Positions 24,874-33,405 of a stretch of DNA of 64,000 bases are shown in pieces. The notes under the pieces are model-generated. The model saw nothing but the letters and a program-made list of their open reading frames with translations, did not search any database and was not told where the DNA came from. The translations under genes and the position numbers were made by a program. How positions within the stretch are numbered: position 1 is the stretch's first letter; each line of letters opens with the position of its first letter. The DNA lies in contig JAHBVY010000002.1 of the NCBI GenBank assembly GCA_019637265.1, positions 620,001 through 684,000 of the forward strand. Direction: 5' to 3'. Origin of the DNA: Polyangiaceae bacterium. GTDB lineage: Bacteria; Myxococcota_A; Polyangia; Polyangiales; Polyangiaceae.

Positions 24874-26784
24874 ATGGCCGAACGTGAGCCCCTGCGATCC
24901 AGCGCGGCGCTAGCCGCATACCTCGAGTCCCTCTTGGAGGGGCGACGCGCCATCGTCTTTGGGGACTCGAGCTCCGACCTCGGCGAGCGGCTGCTCGAGC
25001 GCGGCGCGCGGCTGGTCCACGTGTACGACAGCGACGTCTCCCGGGTGGCGGTGGCGGCCGCCCAGAGCAGCTCGCGCGGCATCTCCTACGCGCCGCTCGG
25101 GGAGGGGGGCGCCGCGGTGCGTGACGGCGCCTTCGACGTGGCGCTGGTGGAGGACATCGGCAGCTACGCTGACGTGAGCGCGCTGCTCCGTCGCGTGAAG
25201 CGGAGCCTCGGGGCGCGCGGCGTGGCGCTGATTGCCGCGCGGAATCCTGACGTGAAGCGGACGCTGCTCACGCATCCTGGCGAGGGCAAGCTCAGCTACT
25301 ACGACCTGTACGACGCCGTGAGCGAGGTGTGGGACGAGGTGCGGATGCTGGGGCAGACGCCGTTCGTCGGTTACGCGGTGGTGGATTTCGCGCCCGCGGG
25401 CGAGCCACAGGTGTTCTTCGACAACGGCTACCTGAGCGGCAACGCCGAGGAGCCGGAGTATTTCATCGCCTTGGCGGCGGGTCAGCCGCTCATGCTCGAG
25501 GAGTTCGCGGTGGTGCAGCTGCCCGCGCACGAGGTGCTGGGGCAGCGCTCCGGGGGTCGGCAGCTGGAGGCGGCGCGCAGTCGCGAGCAGAGCGTGAGGG
25601 CGCGGCTCGCCAAGCTGGAAGAGGAGCTCGAGCGCGCGCGCGAGCACCGAGCCTCGGATGAGCAGCTGCGCGAGGTGGCGCGGCGCGAGCGCGACGCGGA
25701 GGCGGTGCTCGAAGGCGCGAAGCGCGAGGCCTTGGAGGGTAAGCGGCGCATCGCGGAGCTCGAGCGTGAGCTGGTGAAGCGCGACCGCTGGATCGGGGAG
25801 CTGGAGGCGCGCGCAGGGGCGGCCGATGAGCGCGCCGACGCGATCCAGGCTGAGCTCGACCGCACGCAGCGGAGCGCGCCGGAGTGGCGCAAGCGGGTGA
25901 CCCAGGCGGAGGAGCGCGCGGAGCGTGCAGAGCGCATCGTGAAGCAAGCCGAGCGCGAGCGCGACGAAGCGCGCGCGCAGCTGGCGAAGGCGCCGCGCGC
26001 CGAGGCCGCGAAGGTGCGCGACCCGCAGCAGGGGCAACACGCCGAACGCGAGGTGGGCCAGCTGCGCGAACAGATCGAGCGCGCTCGCGGCGAGCTGAAC
26101 ACCTTGAAGACGCGCGCCGAGCGCGCCGAGCAAGCCGAACAACGCGCCCAGGCGCGGCTCGGTGAGCTGGAGCGCACCGCGCGCGAGCTCGAGGCGAAGC
26201 TCAGGGAAGCCGAGCGCGCGGCGAAGCAAGCGCGAGCGCAGCTGGCCGAGGTGGAGCGAAGCGGCGCGAGCGAGTCGGCAGCCGAGCTGTCGCGGCTGGA
26301 GGCGCTGCTCGTGGAGCGGGGCGCCAAGGTGCGGGAGCTGGAGCGCGAGCTCTCGCGCGCAGAGCGGGTGGGCAAGCAGCTGCTCGCCGAGCTGATGACG
26401 CTGCGAGACGAGCGCACCGAAGCGGGCGCGATTGAAGGCGCGGTGACGCTGGCTGATCCGCAGCTGGTTAGCTTGGCTGCCGGAGCCACAGAAGCGGCTT
26501 CAGGCACCGCAGCCTCAGAGGCCGCAACGTCAGGAGCACCTTCGGAGGCCGCGGCGCCCTCCGAAGCGCCCTCGGCGGACCTGATGCGCCAGAACGCGCG
26601 GCTCCAGGCCGATTTGGAGGCCGCGCGCTGGTCTGTCGAGGAGCTCGAGGGGCGCCTCGCCAGCCTGGCGGCGGGGGAAGAGGCCGTCTCCCTCAGTCAG
26701 CAGCTGGCGGCGGCGCGCGCGGAGATCTTGCGCAAGGCCGTGCTCATCGCGGAGCTGAAGGCGAACCTCTCCTCCCCCCGTTGA
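24874..26784 (+). CDS. SAM-methyltransferase-like domain fused to a long coiled coil
   Basis: 636 residues from ATG. Residues ~20-165 look like a Rossmann-type methyltransferase fold: RRAIVFGDSSSDLGERLLERGARLVHVYDSD (motif I with acidic end), FDVALVEDIG and LRRVKRSLGARGVALIAARNP. From ~210 to ~500 the protein is an almost continuous coiled coil rich in Glu/Arg/Ala heptads. An Ala/Ser/Pro linker (~525-560) and a second helical segment follow. No Gly-rich GxGxG loop is clear, so the domain may bind rather than catalyse. It may be a scaffold or a polysaccharide-linked methyltransferase. Confidence 0.6.
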   Translation: MAEREPLRSSAALAAYLESLLEGRRAIVFGDSSSDLGERLLERGARLVHVYDSDVSRVAVAAAQSSSRGISYAPLGEGGAAVRDGAFDVALVEDIGSYADVSALLRRVKRSLGARGVALIAARNPDVKRTLLTHPGEGKLSYYDLYDAVSEVWDEVRMLGQTPFVGYAVVDFAPAGEPQVFFDNGYLSGNAEEPEYFIALAAGQPLMLEEFAVVQLPAHEVLGQRSGGRQLEAARSREQSVRARLAKLEEELERAREHRASDEQLREVARRERDAEAVLEGAKREALEGKRRIAELERELVKRDRWIGELEARAGAADERADAIQAELDRTQRSAPEWRKRVTQAEERAERAERIVKQAERERDEARAQLAKAPRAEAAKVRDPQQGQHAEREVGQLREQIERARGELNTLKTRAERAEQAEQRAQARLGELERTARELEAKLREAERAAKQARAQLAEVERSGASESAAELSRLEALLVERGAKVRELERELSRAERVGKQLLAELMTLRDERTEAGAIEGAVTLADPQLVSLAAGATEAASGTAASEAATSGAPSEAAAPSEAPSADLMRQNARLQADLEAARWSVEELEGRLASLAAGEEAVSLSQQLAAARAEILRKAVLIAELKANLSSPR

Positions 26785-26872
26785 CAGGCTTCAACCGAGA
26801 CTTAGCCTGGCCGCTTGCGGCCTGGGCCCCACCACTTACCTCGCCTGGTTCGGCCAGCCGAGGGCGCCCATC

Positions 26873-27925
26873 ATGAGTAAGCGCGACTATTATGAGGTCC
26901 TCGGGCTCGAGAGGACCGCGAGCGACGAGGAGATCCGCAAGGCCTACAAGAAGGCCGCCGTGCGGTTCCATCCCGATCGAAACCCTGGGGACGCCAGCGC
27001 GGAGGCCTCGTTCAAGGAGGCCACGGAGGCGTACGGCGTGCTGTCGGATGCCGGCAAGCGGCAGCGTTACGACCGCTTCGGCCACTCCGGGGTGCAGGCG
27101 TCGGACTTCGACGGCGGGAACATGGGGGACATGTTCAGCCACTTCCAGGAGATGTTCTCGGATCTCTTCGGGGGTGGGCGCTCCGGGCGGCGCGCGCCCG
27201 CGCGCGGACAGGATATCCGCGTGGAGACGGAGCTCAGCTTCGCGGAGGCCTTCACCGGCTGCAAGAAAGAGGTGAAGGTGCGCGGCGCCGCGGCCTGCGA
27301 CACCTGCGGGGGCAACGGCGCGGCGCCCGGCAGCAAGCCGGAGACGTGCCGGCACTGCGGCGGCGCCGGTCAGGTCTCCACCCAACGCGGCTTCATCATG
27401 TTCAGCACCACCTGCCCCTCGTGTCAGGGGCAGGGCCGCGTGGTCACGGAGCCGTGTAAAGACTGCTCCGGGCGCGGCGCCACGGTGAAGGAGCGCTCGG
27501 TGCTGGTCACCTTCCCGGCGGGGGTGGACTCTGGCGTGCGCCTGCGCATCAGCGGGCAGGGGATGCCTGGGCCGAACGGCGCGCCGCCGGGCGACTTGTA
27601 CGTCGACGTGGGGGTGCGAGAAGACGAGCGCTACGAGCGCGATGGAGCGGACCTCATCGTGCGCGAGGTGATCGCCTTCTCCGAGGCCGCGCTCGGCACC
27701 AAGGTGGACATCCACATGCCGGATGAGTCCGTGATCGAGGTGGATGTGCCGCACGGCACGCAGCCGGGCACCGTGCTCACGCTGCGCGGCAACGGCCTCC
27801 CGCGGCTCGATCGCCGCGCGCGGGGCGACTTGCACGTGTTCGTCAACGTGCGGGTGCCGAAGAAGCTGAGCCGCAAGGCGAAGAAGCTGCTCGCTGAGCT
27901 CGACTCTGAGATCGCCGCGAGTTAG
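26873..27925 (+). CDS. dnaJ: Chaperone protein DnaJ
   Basis: 350 residues. DnaJ stimulates DnaK ATPase and presents unfolded substrate. The J domain spans residues 1-70 with the HPD motif in RFHPDRNPG. A short Gly/Phe region follows with FGHSG and FSDLFGGG. The zinc-binding domain near 142-205 has four CXXCXGXG repeats (CDTCGGNG, CRHCGGAG, CPSCQGQG, CKDCSGRG). The C-terminal substrate domain is complete. It is slightly shorter than the ~375 residues common in the family because the G/F region is short. No dnaK or grpE is adjacent. Confidence 0.95.
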   Translation: MSKRDYYEVLGLERTASDEEIRKAYKKAAVRFHPDRNPGDASAEASFKEATEAYGVLSDAGKRQRYDRFGHSGVQASDFDGGNMGDMFSHFQEMFSDLFGGGRSGRRAPARGQDIRVETELSFAEAFTGCKKEVKVRGAAACDTCGGNGAAPGSKPETCRHCGGAGQVSTQRGFIMFSTTCPSCQGQGRVVTEPCKDCSGRGATVKERSVLVTFPAGVDSGVRLRISGQGMPGPNGAPPGDLYVDVGVREDERYERDGADLIVREVIAFSEAALGTKVDIHMPDESVIEVDVPHGTQPGTVLTLRGNGLPRLDRRARGDLHVFVNVRVPKKLSRKAKKLLAELDSEIAAS

Positions 27926-27934
27926 CGCGATGCG

Positions 27935-28160
27935 CTGACGGGCTTTGGGTGCAAGCTAGTCCAGTGACCTGACGGGCTTTAGGTGCCGCGCGAGCGCGGT
28001 GCCGTCTAACCCAATCCAAGCGAGCCGCTCCGAGGGAGCCAGGCGCAAGTTGGATCGGAAAGCTGACTTCAAGTGCAGCGCTGGAGTGGCGCTGGGGCGG
28101 TGATTCGTCAGCTCATCGAGCTGGAGTGGCGCTGAGACGGTGATTCGTCAGTTATACTGC
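27935..28160 (+). repeat. Intergenic repeat block with mini-hairpin
   Basis: In the convergent gap dnaJ/FliI-like there are two pairs of direct repeats. CTGACGGGCTTT(G/A)GGTGC occurs at 27935-27952 and 27969-27986. A 30-bp unit beginning CTGGAGTGGCGCTG occurs at 28081-28110 and 28121-28150, a period of 40 bp. Between them, at 27996-28012, is a dispersed element copy (GCGGTGCCGTCTAACCC). The last unit ends in a hairpin CAGT-TAT-ACTG (28149-28159), directly at the convergent gene's stop codon. No gene is seen here. Confidence 0.75.
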
Positions 28161-29480
28161 TCAAGTGTAGCGCGCCGCCAGCGTGCTCAGCTGACTCACC
28201 GTGGCGTCGAGCTCACGCCGCTCTTCAGGGCGCTGAGTGACGAGCTGGCGGAGATCGTCTTGCGCCGCGATGGCTCGGTCCACCAGGGGGTCACTGCCCT
28301 TGGCGTAGGCACCCAGGCTGATCAAATCACGCCGCTCCTCGTAAGCGCCGATCAGCGCGCGCAGCCGCTCGGCAGCGCTTCGATGCTCCGGCGTCACCAC
28401 CTGGGGCATCACGCGCGAGAGCGAGCTCGGCACATCGATGGCGGGGTAATGGCCGCGCGCCGCGATGCGGCGATCCATCACGATGTGACCATCCAAGATG
28501 CCGCGCACCTCGTCGGCGATGGGCTCATCCATGTCGCCACCCTCCACCAGCACGGTGTAGATGGCGGTGATCGACCCGCGGCTCCCCTGGCCGCTCCGCT
28601 CGAGCAACCGCGGCAACATCGCGAACACGCTCGGCGGGTAACCACGCCGCGCCGGCGGCTCCCCCGCTGCGAGCCCCACCTCGCGCTGCGCGCGCGCGAA
28701 GCGCGTGATGGAGTCCACGAGCAAGAGCACGCGCTGCCCTGCGTCGCGGAACGACTCCGCGATCGCCGTGGCCACCTGCGCCGCCTTGAGCCGCTCGAGC
28801 GCTGGCGCGTCGCTGGTCGCGATCACCACCACGGCGCGCCTCCGCCCCTCCTCCCCCAGCGAGTGCTCCAGAAACTCCCCCACCTCACGACCGCGCTCCC
28901 CGACCAGCGCCACCACCACCACGTCCGCCGTGGTCCCCCGCGCGATGCTGCCGAGCAGCGTGCTCTTCCCCACGCCGGATCCCGCGAACAGCCCCACCCG
29001 CTGCCCCACCCCCACCGTCATCAAGCCATCGACCACGCTCACGCCGGTTGGCAGCGGGCTGTCCACCGGGCGCCGCGACAGCGCAGGCGGCGGCGCGCAA
29101 TCGACAGGCATACGTACTAGTGGCCCCGTGAGCGGCTCACCGAGCGGGCGCCCCAAGCCATCGAGCACGCGCCCGAGCACCGAAGGACCCACCGACACCG
29201 TGAGCGGCGCGCCGAGCGACTCGACGGGATCATCCGGGCCCACGCCGTCCAGCGACCCGAGCGGCATCGCCACCACCTCACCGTCAATGAACCCGACTAT
29301 CTCCGCCATCAGCGGCGTGCCGCGTCGGCGCACCGTCACCACGTCCCCAACGCGCCCACCTGGCAGCGACGCCCTGAGCGACAGGCCCGTCACCGCGCGC
29401 ACCTTCCCGCTGGGCCTCAGCGCCGAGGCGGCCGCGAGCTGCGCTTTCAAGGCATCCAGGTCCACGAAGGGAGCGTACAC
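28161..29480 (-). CDS. FliI/SctN-type (type III secretion/flagellar) ATPase
   Basis: 439 residues from a GTG. This is the rotary-type ATPase that energises flagellar or type III export. Walker A GSGVGKST is at 167-174 in VGLFAGSGVGKSTLLGSIAR. PLPTGVSVVDGLMTVGVGQR precedes it, and Walker B is VLLLVDSITRFARAQREVGLAAGEPPARRGYPPSVFAMLPRLLERSG-like. The C-terminal HYPAIDVPSSLSRVM and FliI-like length fit the family. No other flagellar or secretion component is present within this window. Confidence 0.9.
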   Translation of the reverse strand: MYAPFVDLDALKAQLAAASALRPSGKVRAVTGLSLRASLPGGRVGDVVTVRRRGTPLMAEIVGFIDGEVVAMPLGSLDGVGPDDPVESLGAPLTVSVGPSVLGRVLDGLGRPLGEPLTGPLVRMPVDCAPPPALSRRPVDSPLPTGVSVVDGLMTVGVGQRVGLFAGSGVGKSTLLGSIARGTTADVVVVALVGERGREVGEFLEHSLGEEGRRRAVVVIATSDAPALERLKAAQVATAIAESFRDAGQRVLLLVDSITRFARAQREVGLAAGEPPARRGYPPSVFAMLPRLLERSGQGSRGSITAIYTVLVEGGDMDEPIADEVRGILDGHIVMDRRIAARGHYPAIDVPSSLSRVMPQVVTPEHRSAAERLRALIGAYEERRDLISLGAYAKGSDPLVDRAIAAQDDLRQLVTQRPEERRELDATVSQLSTLAARYT

Positions 29481-29553
29481 CAGCGCTCACGACGTCGTGA
29501 AACGCGCAGCGCCTAAAGATTTGCCCGGCCCGCGCCCGGGGTGCCACGCTGTC

Positions 29554-30180
29554 ATGCGTATGGGTAGCCGCCCCAAGCCTTCACGTCAGCGCACCTCACG
29601 TCTCTCACGGGCGCTCTGGCTCGGCGCCACCGTGGCGCTCTTCAGCGTGGGTTGTCGCGCGTCGGTGAGCGCCAAGGTGAACACCGGCGGTGACGACGAC
29701 GAGCTCGACGAATCGGTGACGCCCGTCTCCTCCACCCTCGACACCGACCCCCTGGACGTGGAGTACGCGCTGAACGGCGCCCGCCACGATCTCGGCTTGA
29801 GCGAGCAGGCCAAGAGCGCCGCGTCGACCTGCAGCTGCCTCGCGGTGAAGGTGGGCACGGCGACTGACCCTGCCTTCGAGTGGCAGGGTGGCGTGCCCCG
29901 CATCGACCCCGATCACCAGCTCGTGTTCGCGATGAGCTCCGAGGGCAAAGCCTGTGAGAAGGAGCCGGAGGATAGCCTGGGCGCTTCGTACTGGGGCTTC
30001 CGCCAAGAGGGTGAAGACATCGTGATCGTCGTGGAGAACGCGCGCTTCGGGCGCCCGCTCACGAGCGGCGCCGTGATCCCGAAGCCCACCGGCAGTGGGC
30101 GCGTCTACCTGCGCCCCGCCTCACGCGAGGTGCCTTACGGCCGCCCCGCGGACGGCAGCACCCACTGCCGCCTCGACTGA
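29554..30180 (+). CDS. Predicted lipoprotein, unknown function
   Basis: 208 residues from the first of two close ATGs (29554, 29560). A basic n-region is followed by ALWLGATVALFSVGC, with lipidation Cys. An acidic spacer (GGDDDELDES) follows, then a domain with CSCLAVKVGTATDPAFEWQGG, VFAMSSEGKACEKE and ASYWGFRQEGEDIVIVVENAR. The Cys pair CSC plus a later Cys is conserved-looking. It is divergent from the FliI-like gene. No family recognised. Confidence 0.6.
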   Translation: MRMGSRPKPSRQRTSRLSRALWLGATVALFSVGCRASVSAKVNTGGDDDELDESVTPVSSTLDTDPLDVEYALNGARHDLGLSEQAKSAASTCSCLAVKVGTATDPAFEWQGGVPRIDPDHQLVFAMSSEGKACEKEPEDSLGASYWGFRQEGEDIVIVVENARFGRPLTSGAVIPKPTGSGRVYLRPASREVPYGRPADGSTHCRLD

Positions 30181-30266
30181 GCGCTCGGCGCCCGGGGCGC
30201 TCGAGTCAGCTGCCAAGACTAGCTGGCATCTATGAGCGAGCACCGATCGTCTGAATAACTGACGAT
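30179..30266. terminator. Two or three small hairpins at convergent junction
   Basis: GAGCGC/GCGCTC pairs at 30179-30202, and TGCCA/TGGCA surrounds AGACTAGC near 30211-30228. ATCGTC (30246-30251) pairs with GACGAT (30261-30266) around TGAATAACT. All lie between the lipoprotein stop and the convergent kinase stop. No T-tract. Confidence 0.5.
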
Positions 30267-30270
30267 GAGC

Positions 30271-31326
30271 TCAGGTGAACCCGCCCGCCGCCAGCGCGTC
30301 GCGGATCTGCTCGCGGGTGCCGCGCAAACGCTCGCTGAGGTAGCGCCGCACCAGCTGCGCGAACTGCTCCTTGCTGAGCGGCTCGCACAGCTCCGCGGCG
30401 GCGAACTGGATGGCGCGCCTGAGCTCCGCCGCGGTTTGATAGCGACCCTCACGATCTCGGGAGAGCGCCTTACGGATCACCTGGGCGAGCGGCTCGGGTA
30501 CGCGGCGCGGCAAGGGGGCGTACGGCGCGCCGAGCCGCAGCTGCTCATACACCTCGATCATCGAGCCACGGTAGGGCACGCGCCCTGTTACCATACGGTA
30601 AAGAACCACCCCGGCGGCCCACACGTCCACGCGGCGATCAATCTCCCGTCGCATCGCTTGCTCCGGCGCCATGTAGGTCACCTTCCCCTTGAGCACCCCC
30701 GTCTGCGTCTGCTCCGTCAGGCGACTCACCGCCTTCGCCACCCCGAAGTCGATCAGCTTCACGTCACCCGAGGCGCTCACCAAGATGTTGGTGGGCGACG
30801 CGTCGCGATGGATCACCCCCGCGGTCTCCCCGTCGGGAGTGGTCAACTCGTGCGCCACGTGGAGGCCGAGGCAGGCCTCCCCCACCACCCGCAAGGTCGC
30901 CGCGAGGGGCAGCTCGTCACCTGCTGCCGCGATGTGCTTCATCAGCTGGCCCAGGGTGTCGCCGTCCACCCACTCGAGCGCCACGTAAGGCACCCCCTGC
31001 GCGAGCCCCACGTCGCGCACCTCGATCACGTTGGGGTGGTGGATGGCGGCGAGCAGCGACACCTCATCGAGGAACATCCGCACGAAGGCGCGGTCGGTCA
31101 CCAGCTGCGGCAAGATGGTCTTGAGCGCCACCAGCTCGGGTTGCCCACCTGAGCGGCGTCGCACGGCGGCCCACACATTGGCCATCCCGCCCGAGGCGAG
31201 CTTCGAAAGCAGCACGTACTCACCGAGCGCCACGCCCGGAGCGAGGTTCACGTTGATGGCGCTGGGAGCGCTGGTCGCGGCCTCGACCAGTCGCTCGACC
31301 CGATGGGTGATGGGGGGTTTGGCCAT
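30271..31326 (-). CDS. Soluble Ser/Thr protein kinase
   Basis: 351 residues. Hanks-type kinase with LASGGMANVW (Gly loop), Lys69 in VALK, HRD at 173-175, DFG at 193-195 and APE at 220-222. The catalytic loop reads HRDASPTN, so the usual Lys two residues after Asp is Ser, as is common in myxobacterial PknB-like kinases. A C-terminal ~70-residue helical tail follows; there is no TM segment, so it is cytoplasmic. The first residues (MAKPPI) are encoded by a copy of the dispersed element (31311-31323). No phosphatase partner is adjacent. Confidence 0.9.
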   Translation of the reverse strand: MAKPPITHRVERLVEAATSAPSAINVNLAPGVALGEYVLLSKLASGGMANVWAAVRRRSGGQPELVALKTILPQLVTDRAFVRMFLDEVSLLAAIHHPNVIEVRDVGLAQGVPYVALEWVDGDTLGQLMKHIAAAGDELPLAATLRVVGEACLGLHVAHELTTPDGETAGVIHRDASPTNILVSASGDVKLIDFGVAKAVSRLTEQTQTGVLKGKVTYMAPEQAMRREIDRRVDVWAAGVVLYRMVTGRVPYRGSMIEVYEQLRLGAPYAPLPRRVPEPLAQVIRKALSRDREGRYQTAAELRRAIQFAAAELCEPLSKEQFAQLVRRYLSERLRGTREQIRDALAAGGFT

Positions 31327-31545
31327 GCTCCAAAGCGACGACGAGGGGCCGGAAGCCTAGCGCCCGAAGGCCCCCTGCGCCTCCTGCTTCCACCAACCAG
31401 CTCGCGCTGCACCAAGCCCATACCGCCTTTCACCGCCTCTTTTGGGACCACGGCGCCTGCCCAAGGTCCTCCCAGGAGCACGCGCACGCGATCGCAGGCC
31501 GCCACCTCCAACCCGCCGGGCGACGGGCGCACTATGACACGAAGA

Positions 31546-31764
31546 TCAGCCATCCAGCGTCGCGGCGTGCTGGATGATGGCCTGTTCAACAGCCGACCAA
31601 GCGTCCTTAGTACCCTTGTTCAGTGGATGAGAGCTTCGCAGCGCGTCGACAACACGCTGCTCTGACACGACGATCACCCCTGACTTGGCTGTCATACCCA
31701 AGGCGAGGTTTCGCGCTCGTGAACAAGAAGCGAGCACCCCTCGAAACCCTGATATTTCACGCAT
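31546..31764 (-). CDS. Possible small protein in a lower-GC stretch
   Basis: 72 codons from ATG, in the 607-bp gap 31327-31933, which is clearly more AT-rich than its surroundings. The product has a patterned middle (LALGMTAKSGVIVVSEQRVVDALRSSHP) that could be a small alpha/beta fold. There is no clear Shine-Dalgarno and no recognised family. It may be a remnant of transferred DNA or non-coding. The rest of the gap shows no gene that I can support. Confidence 0.25.
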   Translation of the reverse strand: MREISGFRGVLASCSRARNLALGMTAKSGVIVVSEQRVVDALRSSHPLNKGTKDAWSAVEQAIIQHAATLDG

Positions 31765-31933
31765 AAATGCCGTGTACGACGCGCTGAGCGCGCTTGCTCG
31801 GCGCAGATGATCTCAGCAAACGAGTTGACGTTTTGCCATCGATTCGTCACCTTGCACGTCCTAGTCACCGGCCAGGCGCGCTGGGCGCCCGACTGATGGT
31901 TTCACAACTCACTCTCACCCTATGGAGTCACGA

Positions 31934-32371
31934 ATGAAGAACCGATTCTTGAGTGTTGGGGCACTGTTGGTCCTCACGAGCACGCTCAGCCTGGCTGGCT
32001 GCAGCGACGACGAGGACGACAAGAAGCCCGGTAGTGGCGGCACAGGCGCCACGGGCGCGAGCGGCGGCACGGGCGGTTCCACCGCAGGCACCGGCGGCAC
32101 GGGCGCCGTGGGTGGCACCGCGGGCACGGGCGCCGTGGGCGGCACCGCGGGTACCGGCGGCTCCACCGGCGGCACGGGCGGCTCCACCGGCGGTACTGGC
32201 GGCTCCACCGGCGGTACTGGCGGCTCCACCGGCGGCACGGGTGGCTCCACGGGTGGTACCGGCGGCTCCACCGGCGGTACGGGTGGCTCCACGGGTGGTA
32301 CCGGCGGCTCCACCGGCGGTACGGGTGGCTCCACGGGTGGCGTCGCGGGCACCAGCGGCGCTGGCGGCTGA
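31934..32371 (+). CDS. Gly/Thr/Ser-repeat lipoprotein
   Basis: 145 residues. A GGAG 6 nt upstream favours the ATG at 31934 over that at 31922. The signal core is GALLVLTSTLSLAGC with lipidation at Cys, then an acidic patch (SDDEDDKK). The remainder is a pure low-complexity tail of 7-residue units GGSTGGT, with 42-bp higher-order copies in the DNA. Such tails are common spacers in Polyangia lipoproteins, but here nothing follows the spacer. It may be a truncated surface protein or a surface brush. A perfect inverted repeat follows the stop. Confidence 0.7.
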   Translation: MKNRFLSVGALLVLTSTLSLAGCSDDEDDKKPGSGGTGATGASGGTGGSTAGTGGTGAVGGTAGTGAVGGTAGTGGSTGGTGGSTGGTGGSTGGTGGSTGGTGGSTGGTGGSTGGTGGSTGGTGGSTGGTGGSTGGVAGTSGAGG

Positions 32372-32381
32372 CGCACCCATG

Positions 32382-32416
32382 CGAGCACGGCCAACGGGAC
32401 CCGTTGGCCGTGCTCG
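32382..32416. terminator. Perfect 17-bp inverted repeat, likely terminator
   Basis: Arms CGAGCACGGCCAACGGG and CCCGTTGGCCGTGCTCG around a single A, 11 bp after the Gly-rich lipoprotein stop. It is by far the strongest palindrome of the window. No T-tract follows, so it is either an atypical terminator or a structural site. Confidence 0.6.
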
Positions 32417-32611
32417 GGAGCACCGCGAGGGTGAGGGAGAACACCTCGCTCCGCCGGCGCCCTTCCGCCGTCTGGCGGCGCTCTCGATCGACGCGCTAAA
32501 CATCAGCCTTCGTCGCCCGGCGCCGCTCACGGTAGGCTTGCGCGTCCGCGACGTGGGTGTCGGAAATCACCGCTCCCCCCGGTGTCCGTTTTGAGTCACA
32601 CTCGGGCCCTG

Positions 32612-33400
32612 ATGGAGAAGCCGGGTCCCTGGGGCATCGTCGCGCTCCTGTCGTTCAGTACAGTAGCCCGAGCGGAGGAGGTCGAGGCGAGCCGTGTGCC
32701 ACCTCCCCCGCCACCCGCCGCTGCAAAGGAGCCTCCGGTTCGCCCCCGTGGTGAGCCGCAGCGGGGCGCGCCAGCACCGCGCACTGGCTTTCAGATGGAT
32801 ATTCGCACCGGCGTGCGCTTCCCCGCCGGTGAAGCGACGGGGGAGCCCGGCGACGACCTGGCCTCGCGCTACAGCTGGCAGGTGCCCATCGCCGTTGGGC
32901 TGGGCGCCAAACTGAGCCCACGGGTCTACCTAGGGGGCTACCTGGGCTTCGCCTTCGGCGCTGAGGGTAGCGACAACCGCGTCGAGTACCTCTGCGAGGA
33001 CAATGACGTCAATTTGCAGAACGATAACGCCTGCTCCACGGTGTCGTTCGAGATCGGGGCGCAGCTCACCTACTCCTTCTCCCCAGGAGAGCGCTGGAAC
33101 CCTTGGATCAGCTACGGACTGGGTTACGAGGTCACGAGCCAATCGCTCGACATGACCCGCGACCGGCGCCGGTTGTACAGCGAGTCCACCTCCTCGCGCG
33201 GCATCACCTTCGCGAAGCTGGGCGCCGGACTCGACTACCGCGCGAAGGTCGGCGTCGGCCCCTTCGCCGAGGCCGCCATCGGACAGTTCCTCTCCAACTC
33301 GACGGTCACCTCCATCGAGAGCCGTCAGACGCACGACATCGACGACACCGCCATCCACGCCTGGATCACCGTGGGCATCCGCCTGGTGATCCAACCCTAG
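32612..33400 (+). CDS. Outer-membrane beta-barrel-like protein, copy A1
   Basis: 262 residues from the ATG at 32612; the start is chosen because the paralogue at 33980 begins with the same pattern (GPWGIVALL versus GSWGVLALL). A signal peptide ends at ARAEE. A Pro-rich spacer follows, then a domain of alternating hydrophobic strands: FQMDIRTGVRFPAG, WQVPIAVGLGAKLSPRVYLGGYLG, IGAQLTYSFSPGERWNPWISYGLGYE, FAKLGAGLDYR and VGPFAEAAIGQF. It is probably a small outer-membrane barrel. Two Cys lie in one loop. It is the first half of a duplicated cassette. Confidence 0.7.
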   Translation: MEKPGPWGIVALLSFSTVARAEEVEASRVPPPPPPAAAKEPPVRPRGEPQRGAPAPRTGFQMDIRTGVRFPAGEATGEPGDDLASRYSWQVPIAVGLGAKLSPRVYLGGYLGFAFGAEGSDNRVEYLCEDNDVNLQNDNACSTVSFEIGAQLTYSFSPGERWNPWISYGLGYEVTSQSLDMTRDRRRLYSESTSSRGITFAKLGAGLDYRAKVGVGPFAEAAIGQFLSNSTVTSIESRQTHDIDDTAIHAWITVGIRLVIQP

Positions 33401-33405
33401 GGCTC

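Noticed and set aside
26781-26809. dnaJ promoter based on TTGACA at 26781
   Set aside because: At the normal spacing the -10 would be AGCCTG, which is poor; the TTGACA also overlaps the previous stop codon.
31934-32371. Gly/Thr/Ser repeat read as a non-coding satellite
   Set aside because: It is in frame after a clear signal peptide with Shine-Dalgarno and ends at a proper stop before a strong palindrome, so it is coding.
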